From a marine gamma proteobacterium HTCC2143 (GTDB taxonomy: Bacteria; Pseudomonadota; Gammaproteobacteria; Pseudomonadales; Dasaniaceae): a stretch of 64,000 nt of DNA. Position numbers and translations under genes: made by a program. The notes beneath the pieces are model-generated. The model was not told where the DNA came from. It ran no database searches and saw only the letters and a program-made list of their open reading frames with translations. Within the stretch, counting starts at the first letter, position 1, and every line of letters starts with the position of its first letter. Location: positions 483,201 to 547,200 of the forward strand of contig AAVT01000001.1 of NCBI GenBank assembly GCA_000169075.1, given 5' to 3'. Shown here piece by piece: positions 10,048 to 18,989 of the stretch.

Positions 10048-12295
10048 CCTCGACCATATCAACTTTCTGAAACCCTCTGGGTAGTTTATGTCCGCGACGG
10101 CCGCGTTCTCCCATATAATGATCAAGTTCACTAAACTTCATATTCACATAGCGTTTTCCTGCATGAACTCGCAGTGTGTCACGCTCATTAATAATTGCCA
10201 CTGCAACAACAAACTCCTCGCGAGCCTGCAGGCGGGATGGGGGAATGCCAATAATTTTATTCCCTTTACCTCTGGACATTGTCGGCAATTCGGTAAGAGG
10301 AAAGATTAACATCCGCCCTTCATTGCTCACAGCCGCTACATACCGCAGTTCAGTTTCCGTTCCAGCAACCATTCCAGGCTGCAATACTCTCGCCCCTTTG
10401 GGCAAGCTTAGTGCAGCTTTTCCCGCCTTATTTTTAGTTTGCAAATCCGAAAATTTAACGACAAATCCATAACCGGCATCGGAAGCGAGCAAATATAAAT
10501 CATCCGCCCGGCCCATCATTAGACCTTCAAAACTTGCACCGGATGGCGAATTGATGCGACCGGTTAACGGCTCTCCCTGGCCGCGAGCAGATGGCAAACT
10601 ATGTGCAGCGACGGTATAGGCCTTGCCCGTAGAATCCAATATTACTACCGACTGATTAGACTTACCTTTAGCGGCCAGATGAAAACTATCCCCCGACTTA
10701 TAACTGAGGCTCTGTGGGTCTATATCATGACCTTTTGCAGATCGTACCCAGCCTTTCTCCGACAACACAACGGTCACTGGTTCAGTGGTCATCAGCTCTT
10801 CTTCGGTAAATGCTTTTGCTTCACCTCGACTCGCGATTGGAGATCGGCGATCATCACCATACTCTTCGGCTACTTCCAGTAATTCTTTTTTTACCAGCGT
10901 CTTCAGACGACGTGCAGAAGCTAATATTTGTTCAAGGTTTTCTTTTTCTTTTTCCAGATCTTCCTCTTCACTACGGATTTTAACCTCTTCCAATCGCGCC
11001 AACTGTCGCAACTTGGTTTCCATAATATATTCGGCTTGCATTTCTACAAGATCAAAGCGCTCTATCAAAACAGGTTTGGGATATTCTTCCTCTCGAATAA
11101 TACGAATGACTTCGTCAACATTGAGGTAAACAATCATCAAAGCCGCCAGTCGCATCAATCGCTCCTCTACTTTCTGGAGGCGATGCTGTAAACGTCTTCG
11201 CACGGTATCTGAACGGAACTGCAGCCACTCCGTCAGTATCTTGTCCAATGACTTAACCTCGGGGCCACCATCAATACCAATCATGTTGAGATTTACGCGA
11301 TAGGTGCGCTCTAGATCGGTAGAAGCGAATAGGTGATTCATCATCGGTTCGATATCGACCCGATTCGATTTGGGTATGATGACTAGCCTGGTGGGATTTT
11401 CATGGTCTGATTCATCGCGTAAATCCGCTACCATCGGTAATTTTTTAGCATGGATCTGCTGCGCTATTTGCTCCAGTATTTTTGACCCTGACACTTGGTG
11501 GGGCAGTGCCGTCACCACAACATCGCTACCCTCTTTTTGCCAAACAGCTCGCATGCGAATACTGCCTTTACCGGTCTTATACATATTACGCATGTCATCA
11601 ATCGGCGTAATTATCTCCGCATCAGTCGGATAGTCGGGTCCCTGTATATGTTCACATAACTGGTCTATCGTCGTCGTCGGCTCTTCTAACAATCGAATGC
11701 ACGCACTGACCACTTCCCGCAAGTTATGTGGGGGAATATCAGTAGCCATACCAACAGCGATGCCGGTGGTACCATTGAGCAAAACGTTGGGAACGCGTGC
11801 CGGCAAAACTTTCGGCTCATCCATAGTGCCATCAAAATTTGCCTGCCAGGCAACAGTACCCTGCCCGAGCTCAGCCAGCAGTAGGTCGGAAAAAGCAGCT
11901 AGTTTTGATTCGGTATACCGCATCGCGGCAAATGATTTAGGATCATCACTGGCCCCCCAGTTGCCCTGACCGTCGACCAGCGGATAACGATAGGAAAAAT
12001 TCTGAGCCATCAACACCATGGCTTCATAGACTGAACTATCGCCATGGGGATGATATTTACCAATAACATCACCGACCGTGCGCGCTGATTTTTTGTATTT
12101 GGCACCAGCCTTGAGGCCTAGTTCGCTCATCGCATACACGATACGCCGCTGTACCGGTTTCAAACCATCAGAGATATTCGGCAAGGCCCGGTCTAAAATG
12201 ACATACATGGAATAATCCAGGTACGCCTTTTCAGTATAGTGTTTCAGGGAGACTTGTTCGACGCCGTCAGCAGCGATATGAAACTGGTCTGACAT
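10034..12295 (-). CDS. parC: DNA topoisomerase IV subunit A
   Basis: ParC is the breakage-reunion subunit of topoisomerase IV, which decatenates daughter chromosomes. The 753 residues match the E. coli length. The active-site tyrosine is Tyr127 in [11 protein letters not shown], with the preceding Arg126. The quinolone-resistance region [12 protein letters not shown] has Ser at the Ser80 position and Glu at the Glu84 position, so it looks wild type. The C-terminal half has the beta-propeller repeats of the ParC C-terminal domain. Met at 12295 ([11 protein letters not shown]) was chosen over a GTG at 12307 because a GTGGAAAA sequence lies at the right distance. parE is not in the window. Confidence 0.96.
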   Translation of the reverse strand: MSDQFHIAADGVEQVSLKHYTEKAYLDYSMYVILDRALPNISDGLKPVQRRIVYAMSELGLKAGAKYKKSARTVGDVIGKYHPHGDSSVYEAMVLMAQNFSYRYPLVDGQGNWGASDDPKSFAAMRYTESKLAAFSDLLLAELGQGTVAWQANFDGTMDEPKVLPARVPNVLLNGTTGIAVGMATDIPPHNLREVVSACIRLLEEPTTTIDQLCEHIQGPDYPTDAEIITPIDDMRNMYKTGKGSIRMRAVWQKEGSDVVVTALPHQVSGSKILEQIAQQIHAKKLPMVADLRDESDHENPTRLVIIPKSNRVDIEPMMNHLFASTDLERTYRVNLNMIGIDGGPEVKSLDKILTEWLQFRSDTVRRRLQHRLQKVEERLMRLAALMIVYLNVDEVIRIIREEEYPKPVLIERFDLVEMQAEYIMETKLRQLARLEEVKIRSEEEDLEKEKENLEQILASARRLKTLVKKELLEVAEEYGDDRRSPIASRGEAKAFTEEELMTTEPVTVVLSEKGWVRSAKGHDIDPQSLSYKSGDSFHLAAKGKSNQSVVILDSTGKAYTVAAHSLPSARGQGEPLTGRINSPSGASFEGLMMGRADDLYLLASDAGYGFVVKFSDLQTKNKAGKAALSLPKGARVLQPGMVAGTETELRYVAAVSNEGRMLIFPLTELPTMSRGKGNKIIGIPPSRLQAREEFVVAVAIINERDTLRVHAGKRYVNMKFSELDHYMGERGRRGHKLPRGFQKVDMVEVIER

Positions 12296-12489
12296 AGATT
12301 TTTCCACTTGTTGAAGAGACTATAAACAGGGGTGAATTATCCCTTATAAGTCAGCTGGCTACCAGCACCCCAACACGCTAAATCACAGCATTGACAGGGT
12401 TAATGACACTGCATTTTCAGCGTCAACTCGGTAGCTTGGCCGGCATAAAAAAACGCCAGCGCTTCAACCGATGGACGGCATGAGCCCGT

Positions 12490-12699
12490 CTACAGGGTCT
12501 GGACTTTGCGCTTGCCACATCGACCGCACTCAGAAACCGTCACAAGCTTGCCCTGCTTTACGTCGAATCTCTGCGCAGTGACAATCATCCACTTATGATG
12601 CCCTTGCCGGCATAAAGTATGACCGCGCCTATCACGAGTTACGGCGGGCTTTTTGAAAGGTAATATGTCAGCCAAAGAGGTGCCTATTTGAACTCCCAT
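12490..12699 (-). CDS. Small zinc-ribbon-like protein (69 aa), unknown function
   Basis: A 69-residue basic protein with the metal-ligand pattern of a small zinc ribbon: Cys30 and His34/His35 in LCRQGHHKW, then Cys58 and Cys61 in SECGRCGKRK. It lies upstream of parC on the same strand, with 194 bases between them. The start ATG at 12699 has only a weak GAAG sequence before it. The paired ligands and the lack of low-complexity sequence argue for a real gene, but no family name is certain. A nucleic-acid-binding or translation-linked role is only a guess from size and charge. Confidence 0.6.
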   Translation of the reverse strand: MGVQIGTSLADILPFKKPAVTRDRRGHTLCRQGHHKWMIVTAQRFDVKQGKLVTVSECGRCGKRKVQTL

Positions 12700-12839
12700 G
12701 TTCTTCAGTGACTATTAGTGCACGGCATAATCCCTGGCGTCAAGTTGTCGACTCACTACAAAGTAAGTAATATTGCGACCAAAAGATGTCTCAAGCTTAT
12801 CAAACGATTAAGCTAAACCTTCATTGACACGGTCTTATT

Positions 12840-13322
12840 ATGAAAATTAGCTCTAAATCCGTTGTAGCTTTTCACTACACTTTGTTTAATGAGACGGGTG
12901 ACGAAGTAGAGAGTAGTCGCGATAGCGAACCATCCCTATGTTTAATAGGTGCAGGCAACATTCTTCCCGGGCTCGAGCAGGCCATAATGACCAAACAAGC
13001 CGGCGACAAGGTCGACGTTACACTGGAACCACGCTTGGCATACGGCGTATTGCAGGCCGATAAAAAAGACCGCGTATCCGCCAAATATCTAAAGCATGAG
13101 GGTAAACTTCATCCGGGTAAAGTTGTTAGCATCAATACCAAACAAGGTGCTCAGACCGCCACCGTGGTTAAAGTTGGCAAGTTCAGCGTAGATATTGACC
13201 TCAACCACCCCCTTGCCGGGCAAACGGTAACATTTGCCATCGAAATTGATAACGTGCGCGCCGCCACTCAGGAAGAAATAAGTCACGGCCACGCCCATGG
13301 CGCTGGCGGCCATCAGCACTAG
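12840..13322 (+). CDS. SlyD-like FKBP-type peptidyl-prolyl isomerase
   Basis: A 160-residue cytoplasmic FKBP-type isomerase/chaperone. Residues 1-70 form the first half of the FKBP fold (GNILPGLEQAIMTKQAGDKVDV), residues about 70-125 an insert-in-flap region, and DLNHPLAGQTVTFAIEIDNVR is the standard SlyD C-terminal fold segment. The tail is short and rich in histidine (HGHAHGAGGHQH), enough for metal binding but shorter than the E. coli SlyD tail. It is followed, 304 bases later, by a PQQ-dependent dehydrogenase. A folding or metal role for that enzyme is possible but not shown. No clear ribosome-binding sequence is seen before the ATG. Confidence 0.9.
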   Translation: MKISSKSVVAFHYTLFNETGDEVESSRDSEPSLCLIGAGNILPGLEQAIMTKQAGDKVDVTLEPRLAYGVLQADKKDRVSAKYLKHEGKLHPGKVVSINTKQGAQTATVVKVGKFSVDIDLNHPLAGQTVTFAIEIDNVRAATQEEISHGHAHGAGGHQH

Positions 13323-13626
13323 TCAATCTTGTAAGGGCCTTGCCCAAACAGCAATGATGCCCGATCGATTTTCGCGACTGACAATCATGAACACTTGGGT
13401 GCACCACGATAGTTATCGCTATTCAGAGGCCATTAGAAAGTGGAATAGTCAATGGCATGAGAACAGTCTATAAGCCCAGAACAGAAACGCAGGGGAGCGG
13501 CCGCACCACCTATGGCATAAGGACTCTGCTACTTTATTTTACCCTCAAAAGGCAGTACTCTGTCTGATGGAGTCCAGCTCTGACTCCGCTTGACACTTAA
13601 TACATTAAATCACCGGCGAGAAACAA
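13323..13626. other. Intergenic region upstream of the PQQ dehydrogenase
   Basis: This 304-base stretch holds no coding frame that looks real and no clear hairpin. It must contain the promoter and leader of the PQQ dehydrogenase gene, whose ATG is preceded by GGCGAGAAACAA. A short segment near 13372-13385 (GCGACTGACAATC) resembles the core of the dispersed repeat described at 32730 and 45003, but is too short to claim. Confidence 0.5.
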
Positions 13627-15771
13627 ATGCTTACATTAATAAGACTCGTATTACTCACCACACTAACACTAACGATAGCGGCTTGCGGCCAGTCGGAAAC
13701 AGGTGCTGAAGTAGCCCCTGTGATTGAAAAATCCGCCGATGCGTCTGTAACAGCCGCTAAAATTATTAAAGCGGAGTCCTCCGGCTGGCTATCTCACGGA
13801 CGAACTTATTCAGAACAAAGGCATTCGCCCTTAACCGGCGTTAATACAAAAAATGTCGCGGAGCTAGGTGTACTTTGGTCTTATGATCTCGGTACTAGTC
13901 GCGGCATTGAAACTACGCCGATTGTCCATAATGGCGTCATGTATGTCACGTCAACATGGAATATTGTTCACGCACTGGACGCAAAAACCGGCCTTAAATT
14001 GTGGACCTTTGACCCTGTAGTCGATAAAACCCAAGCGTCTAAAGCCTGTTGCGATGTCGTCAACAGAGGCGTCGCCCTCTGGGGCGACTCAGTATTTACC
14101 GCAACAATTGACGGTCGACTGATTTCCCTAAACGCTACGACCGGCGACACAAACTGGGATATCAACACTATCGACAAAACCAAATCCTATACCATTACCG
14201 GCGCACCGAGAATCATCAACGGTATGGTCATCATCGGCAACGGCGGTGCCGAGCTCGGTGTGCGGGGCTATATCAGCGCCTACGATGCAGAAACTGGAGA
14301 GCAGATCTGGCGCTTTTATACCGTACCCGGCAACCCGGCCGATGGCTTTGAAAATAAAACCATGGAAATGGCTGCCAAAACTTGGAATGGCGAATATTGG
14401 GCCGCTGGTGGCGGAGGTACTGCATGGGATTCAATGGCCTATGATCCTGAGTTAGATTTGCTCTATGTTGGCGTCGGTAATGGCTCACCGTGGAATCAAA
14501 GTATTCGCAGCCCTGGCGGTGGTGACAATCTGTTTCTATCATCAATAGTGGCGGTGCGGCCAGCTACCGGCGAATATGTTTGGCACTACCAAACTACGCC
14601 GGGAGAAACCTGGGATTATACCGCCACCCAGCACATGATCTTGGCAGAGCTAAATATTGATGGCATCGAACGAAAAGTCATCATGCAAGCGCCTAAAAAT
14701 GGTTTCTTCTATGTCATTGACCGCGAGACCGGAGAATTTATATCGGCAGATAATTTTGTTCCCGTTACATGGGCTACGCATATCGATCAGGAAACAGGCA
14801 GGCCCGTAGAGACCAAAGAAGCTCGTTATTCCGGCAAAACAGCAGGGCTTCAATTACCTGGACCCTTGGGCGCACATAACTGGCATCCCATGTCATTTAG
14901 CCCCGATACAGGACTGGTCTATATTCCTGCACAAGAAGCGCCGTGGGTTTACGGTGATGATCAAAATTATTCCTACAAAGAGGGTGTTTGGAATACCGGG
15001 ACCGACATGAAATTAGCGGTGCTCCCTACCGATTTGGCGACCTTTAAAGTACTGAAATCGATGCTCAAAGGCCGTCTCATTGCGTGGGACCCGGTGACGC
15101 AAAAGCAAAAGTGGTCGTTTGAGCATGGCGGCCCCTGGAATGGGGGTGTTTTATCCACATCAGGGGGGCTGGTTTTTCAAGGTACTTCAGACGCACACTT
15201 TGGCGCCTATGATGCCAACACCGGGGACCAATTATGGAAATATTTTACGCAGACAGGTGTAGCAGCCGCCCCCATAACCTATCAAATTGACGGCGAACAA
15301 TATGTTGCCGTTGCCTCTGGCTGGGGCGGATCGTTTGTTCTCGGCTTTGGCGGTGTTTTGCCGACCGGCAGTAAAGCAAAAGTCGGGCGAGTCATGGTCT
15401 TTAAACTCGGTGCAACCGGAGAGCTTCCGACAGTTATCGACGAAGATTTTGTCGCCCCAGTGCTTCCGGAGCTGCTCGATGTCTCCGAAGAGGTCATTGC
15501 TAAAGGCTCATCGGCCTATGCCAATGCCTGCGTTACCTGTCACGGTGACCAGGCATTTTCGTCAGGACTGATACCTAACTTGCGTTACTCCGCTATCACG
15601 AAAAATGCCGACCTATGGCAGAAGGTTATTCGTGAGGGCATGTTTGCAGAGCGGGGAATGCCCAATTTTGGCACAATCCTGGACGCTGAAACTACTGAGG
15701 CAATTCGAGCTTTTGTTATATCCGAAGCCAATAGCGTTCGTGATGCTAACTTCTATAACTCGGTTGAATAA
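13627..15771 (+). CDS. Lipoprotein PQQ-dependent alcohol dehydrogenase with C-terminal cytochrome c
   Basis: A quinohaemoprotein alcohol dehydrogenase of the methanol/ethanol family: eight-bladed propeller binding PQQ and calcium, then a cytochrome c domain that passes electrons onward. The vicinal cysteine pair that stacks on PQQ is Cys141-Cys142 (SKACCDVVNRG). Tryptophan-docking-like repeats recur, for example DANTGDQLWKYF. The haem site is CVTCH at 635-639, with a plausible axial Met in ERGMPNFG. The N-terminus is a lipoprotein signal with a lipobox-like TIAAC ending at Cys20, so the enzyme is predicted to be membrane-anchored in the periplasm rather than soluble. PQQ synthesis genes are not in the window. 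The substrate cannot be read from the sequence. Confidence 0.92.
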   Translation: MLTLIRLVLLTTLTLTIAACGQSETGAEVAPVIEKSADASVTAAKIIKAESSGWLSHGRTYSEQRHSPLTGVNTKNVAELGVLWSYDLGTSRGIETTPIVHNGVMYVTSTWNIVHALDAKTGLKLWTFDPVVDKTQASKACCDVVNRGVALWGDSVFTATIDGRLISLNATTGDTNWDINTIDKTKSYTITGAPRIINGMVIIGNGGAELGVRGYISAYDAETGEQIWRFYTVPGNPADGFENKTMEMAAKTWNGEYWAAGGGGTAWDSMAYDPELDLLYVGVGNGSPWNQSIRSPGGGDNLFLSSIVAVRPATGEYVWHYQTTPGETWDYTATQHMILAELNIDGIERKVIMQAPKNGFFYVIDRETGEFISADNFVPVTWATHIDQETGRPVETKEARYSGKTAGLQLPGPLGAHNWHPMSFSPDTGLVYIPAQEAPWVYGDDQNYSYKEGVWNTGTDMKLAVLPTDLATFKVLKSMLKGRLIAWDPVTQKQKWSFEHGGPWNGGVLSTSGGLVFQGTSDAHFGAYDANTGDQLWKYFTQTGVAAAPITYQIDGEQYVAVASGWGGSFVLGFGGVLPTGSKAKVGRVMVFKLGATGELPTVIDEDFVAPVLPELLDVSEEVIAKGSSAYANACVTCHGDQAFSSGLIPNLRYSAITKNADLWQKVIREGMFAERGMPNFGTILDAETTEAIRAFVISEANSVRDANFYNSVE

Positions 15772-15782
15772 CCCGTAGTGTC

Positions 15783-15820
15783 AAAAAAAGGCCTAGGGAC
15801 AACCCCTAGGCCTTTTTTTT
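15783..15820 (+). terminator. Intrinsic terminator after the PQQ dehydrogenase
   Basis: A 9-bp GC-rich stem (GGCCTAGGG at 15790-15798, CCCTAGGCC at 15804-15812) with a 5-base loop is followed by eight T. A run of A precedes it, so it could also stop transcription coming from the dtd side. Confidence 0.93.
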
Positions 15821-15958
15821 CGTCTCAATACCATGGATTATTTTCGGGCTCCCCATGGTCACTTGAGTCTGCTAGCCCATCATCGCAGCGCTAGAAATAC
15901 AATGCTCAGTATTGCTGCCTCCCAATAAGCCCTCAAGCTAGACCACGTTTTGGCCCAA

Positions 15959-16402
15959 TCACTCCCGGGCTTCAAGCATAAAAGTAACCGGACCATCGTT
16001 TATCAGACTAACTTTCATATCCGCAGCAAACTTTCCACTGGCTAAGTCGATATCCCTAGAGCGAATTCTGTCGAGAAAATTGTCGTAAAGTTCATTAGCC
16101 AAGGCGGGCGATGCTGCGCTGGAAAACCCCGGACGCAGGCCTTTTCCGGTATCTGCTGCTAAGGTAAACTGCGAAACAACCAATACACTGCCACTAATAT
16201 CCGTGACGCTAAGATTCATTTTTCCATCGTCGTCAGAAAATACTCGATAGGCGAGTAAACGATCAGCCAGCCGATTGGCGATGGCGACCGAATCGTCACG
16301 CTCAACACCTAACAGGACTAATAGACCTTGTCCGATTTCTGCAATGACCTCGCCATCAACCGCAACACTTGCCTCCGTGACTCGCTGAATCAACGCTTTC
16401 AA
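15959..16402 (-). CDS. dtd: D-aminoacyl-tRNA deacylase
   Basis: Dtd removes D-amino acids (and glycine mischarged on tRNA-Ala) from tRNA. The 147-residue product matches the family length and motifs: [17 protein letters not shown] and the near-C-terminal GPVTFMLE, which contains the Gly-Pro pair of the cross-subunit active site. The start is a TTG at 16402 whose bases overlap the stop of the upstream pip gene (TTGA), so translation is probably coupled. It is the last gene of the NSS transporter-pip-dtd run. Confidence 0.94.
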   Translation of the reverse strand: MKALIQRVTEASVAVDGEVIAEIGQGLLVLLGVERDDSVAIANRLADRLLAYRVFSDDDGKMNLSVTDISGSVLVVSQFTLAADTGKGLRPGFSSAASPALANELYDNFLDRIRSRDIDLASGKFAADMKVSLINDGPVTFMLEARE

Positions 16403-17346
16403 AATCGATTGGCCATATCGTCAGTCGCACGAACTAAGGCGTCAATAATGCCAATTTCTGACGAGGCGTGCCCCGCATCACGAATAATATTTAGCTGACT
16501 ATCTGGCCACACATCATGAAGCGATAACGCATTGTCCAGTGTGCAAATCATATCGTAGCGTCCATGAACGATAACTCCGGGAATACCTGACAACTTGGCA
16601 GCATTAGCAACAATTTGATTTGCCTCCAGAAAACCTCGATTAACAAAGTAATGCGCTTCGATTCTTGCCAGCGCCAACGCCAGCTTTGGGTCGCTAAAAT
16701 GCCCGACGACTTCGGGATTTGGTTGCAGCGTCGCACAGCGTCCCTCCCATAATGCCCACGACTTTGCCGCCGCCATACGAACCAACTCATTATCGCCCGT
16801 CAATAGATCGTAATACGAGCCAATCATGTCGTCCCGACGATCGGTCGCGACCGGCCTTATGTAATCTTTCCAGTAATCTGGGAATATTTGACTGGCACCC
16901 TGCTGATACAACCATTGCAGGTCTTGATCTCGACAAAGAAATACGCCGCGTAAAATCAGTGCCTTCACTCGCTCCGGATATGCCTGCGCATAAACCAGAC
17001 TTAAGGTTGTACCCCACGAACCACCAAATAACATCCACTGCTCTATACCCAAGTGCTGTCGAATAAACTCAATATCATCAACTAGAGCCTGAGTGTTGTT
17101 CGCTGACAGTTCTGCATGCGGCGTCGATTGCCCCGCACCACGCTGATCAAACAAAATAATGCGATAGCGGTTCGGATCAAAGAAACGGCGACTGCGACTA
17201 TCACATCCGCCACCGGGACCACCGTGTACAAACAACACGGGAATACCCTCTGGACTGCCACTTTCTTCCACGTACAGTTCATGCGGAGATTGCACCATTA
17301 AACGATGCGTAGCATGGGCCTTTATCTCCGGATATAGCGTTTTCAT
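16399..17346 (-). CDS. pip: Prolyl aminopeptidase (proline iminopeptidase)
   Basis: An alpha/beta-hydrolase that removes N-terminal proline from peptides. The 315 residues show HGGPGGG (oxyanion-hole loop), the nucleophile elbow [10 protein letters not shown] and the late [12 protein letters not shown] and DAGHASSE segments that carry the acid and His of the triad. The frame is open to 17388, but Met at 17346 ([16 protein letters not shown]) is the usual family start. It begins 34 bases after the upstream NSS transporter and overlaps dtd by four bases. With the transporter, a role in taking up and using amino acids or peptides is plausible. Confidence 0.94.
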   Translation of the reverse strand: MKTLYPEIKAHATHRLMVQSPHELYVEESGSPEGIPVLFVHGGPGGGCDSRSRRFFDPNRYRIILFDQRGAGQSTPHAELSANNTQALVDDIEFIRQHLGIEQWMLFGGSWGTTLSLVYAQAYPERVKALILRGVFLCRDQDLQWLYQQGASQIFPDYWKDYIRPVATDRRDDMIGSYYDLLTGDNELVRMAAAKSWALWEGRCATLQPNPEVVGHFSDPKLALALARIEAHYFVNRGFLEANQIVANAAKLSGIPGVIVHGRYDMICTLDNALSLHDVWPDSQLNIIRDAGHASSEIGIIDALVRATDDMANRF

Positions 17347-17380
17347 TGTACAATCTCGCGCAAAAAAAATTGAAAAGTTA

Positions 17381-18727
17381 TTAGCCAATAATACTTTGAA
17401 TAAAAGTCGCTAAAATTAACACCGGACAGAAAAACTTGACGTATCCGGGCCAGATTTTCCAGAACAGAGTACTTTCGATATCACCGTGACCTTTTTTAAT
17501 TTCTTTCAACACATTATCGCGATGCCAAATCCAACCAACAAAGACACAGAGCATCACACCCAGTAATGGCTGGCTATATACCGTAGTCAAATCGATCACC
17601 AAGCCAAACAACGCTTCAAAATTCATCAGGATTACGGTCGAAATCACAAAGATGGTGAGACCTATTATCGCTGTCGCGAGTCCGCGACTGGCTCCGCTTT
17701 CTTCAGTGGCATAGGAGACGGGAACTTCCAACATAGATATCGATGAAGTCAGTGAAGCAATAGACATTAACAGAAAAAATGCAAACGCCACGATCGCACC
17801 AACACCGCCCATTGAGTCAAACAGCACCGGGAGGATCTGAAAAATCAAATCAGGTCCGGCAATTAATTCTCCACCTGCGGTAAAAATATCAGCGCCGTAA
17901 TATTTTGCGACATAAATTGCCGGGACAATTAATAACCCCGCAATAAAAGCTATGCTGGCATCGACAACGGTTACAATGGCACCCAATCGAGGCAAGCTTT
18001 CTTGCTCACTTAGATAAGAACCATAAATGAGCATAGTTCCTACGCCTAATGACAACGAGAAAAAAGCCTGACCCATGGCATCAAGAACCAGCGCTGGCTT
18101 GATTTGTGAAAGATCCGGGAGTAAGTAAATACGTAACCCTTCCTCTGCTCCCTCTTGCATCAAAACATAAATAATAAGACCGACCATTAGAATCAACAGC
18201 ATTGGCATTAAACGGGTAGACCATTTCTCAATGCCCCCAGCCACCCCCTTAGCAATAATACCCATGGTTAACATCATAAAGATCGCCAGAAAAATCACAT
18301 TGCGCTGAAAACTATCGGACGTTAACCAGGAGCTCGCACCCTGCCATCCGAGCATGTCTGACACAGATGCTATCAGGTATGAAATCATCCAGCCGGCAAC
18401 AATTGCGTAAAAACTGAGAATAAGACTAGCAACAATGAGCCCAGAAAAACCTGCCAATGAGGCTAGTTTGTAGGTCAACGGACCTGTCGAAATACTGCGC
18501 AAGGCTGTCACTACATTGGCTCTCGCATGACGCCCGATAATCAACTCTGCCATCAGCGCCGGATAGGCGAGGAGAAAAGCCAAAACAAAATAAACCAGAA
18601 CAAACGCAGCGCCGCCATTGCTAGCGGTTTGAGTAGGGAAGCCCCAGATATTGCCCAAACCAATGGCCGAACCCGCTGCAGCCATAACAAAACCAGCTTT
18701 AGACGAAAATTGTTCTCTGGAAGCCAT
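17381..18727 (-). CDS. Sodium-dependent transporter, NSS/SNF family
   Basis: A 448-residue polytopic inner-membrane symporter of the neurotransmitter:sodium symporter family. The first helix has the family signature (AGFVMAAAGSAIGLGNIWGFP), where the unwound segment binds sodium and substrate, and about eleven hydrophobic helices can be seen. Bacterial members usually carry amino acids. It heads an operon with pip and dtd, 34 bases before pip, which suggests an amino-acid substrate. A paralogue lies at 24075-25496. Confidence 0.93.
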   Translation of the reverse strand: MASREQFSSKAGFVMAAAGSAIGLGNIWGFPTQTASNGGAAFVLVYFVLAFLLAYPALMAELIIGRHARANVVTALRSISTGPLTYKLASLAGFSGLIVASLILSFYAIVAGWMISYLIASVSDMLGWQGASSWLTSDSFQRNVIFLAIFMMLTMGIIAKGVAGGIEKWSTRLMPMLLILMVGLIIYVLMQEGAEEGLRIYLLPDLSQIKPALVLDAMGQAFFSLSLGVGTMLIYGSYLSEQESLPRLGAIVTVVDASIAFIAGLLIVPAIYVAKYYGADIFTAGGELIAGPDLIFQILPVLFDSMGGVGAIVAFAFFLLMSIASLTSSISMLEVPVSYATEESGASRGLATAIIGLTIFVISTVILMNFEALFGLVIDLTTVYSQPLLGVMLCVFVGWIWHRDNVLKEIKKGHGDIESTLFWKIWPGYVKFFCPVLILATFIQSIIG

Positions 18728-18874
18728 AAAGAATCTCTTATTAGTTATGTAAAGTAGCGGTGATATTACAATGAATTATAGCGATTGATGAACCAAGCTT
18801 TGCACTCAATGCTCGGTGAATTTTTTCATATACATTACGAGAATATTTGTATCTAATACCCGCCGCTGTTCATC

Positions 18875-18890
18875 GTTATCAAATGATAAC
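18875..18890. promoter_or_regulatory. Palindrome upstream of TonB receptor, possible operator
   Basis: GTTATC-AAAT-GATAAC is a perfect 6-bp dyad about 100 bases upstream of the TonB-dependent receptor start, in a 262-base divergent promoter region. The half-sites resemble Fur hexamers, but their orientation is opposite to the classical TGATAAT-N-ATTATCA arrangement, so Fur control is not claimed. It may be an operator for another regulator or chance in AT-rich DNA. Confidence 0.3.
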
Positions 18891-18989
18891 TATCCAAATT
18901 GGTCAGCATTAAAATAAGAACGTATAGGACATCGTAAACTCAACGGCATTTATTGTAACAACATTGTTAAGCTCTCGGGGGAACAACCA

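Noticed and set aside
12440..12489. Terminator after the small zinc-ribbon-like gene
   Set aside because: A T-run on the minus strand is present, but the adjoining stem could not be paired convincingly; a short GACGG/CCGTC hairpin is not next to it.
18875..18890. Fur box before the first TonB receptor
   Set aside because: The half-sites are in the wrong relative orientation for the classical Fur operator; kept only as a low-confidence palindrome.
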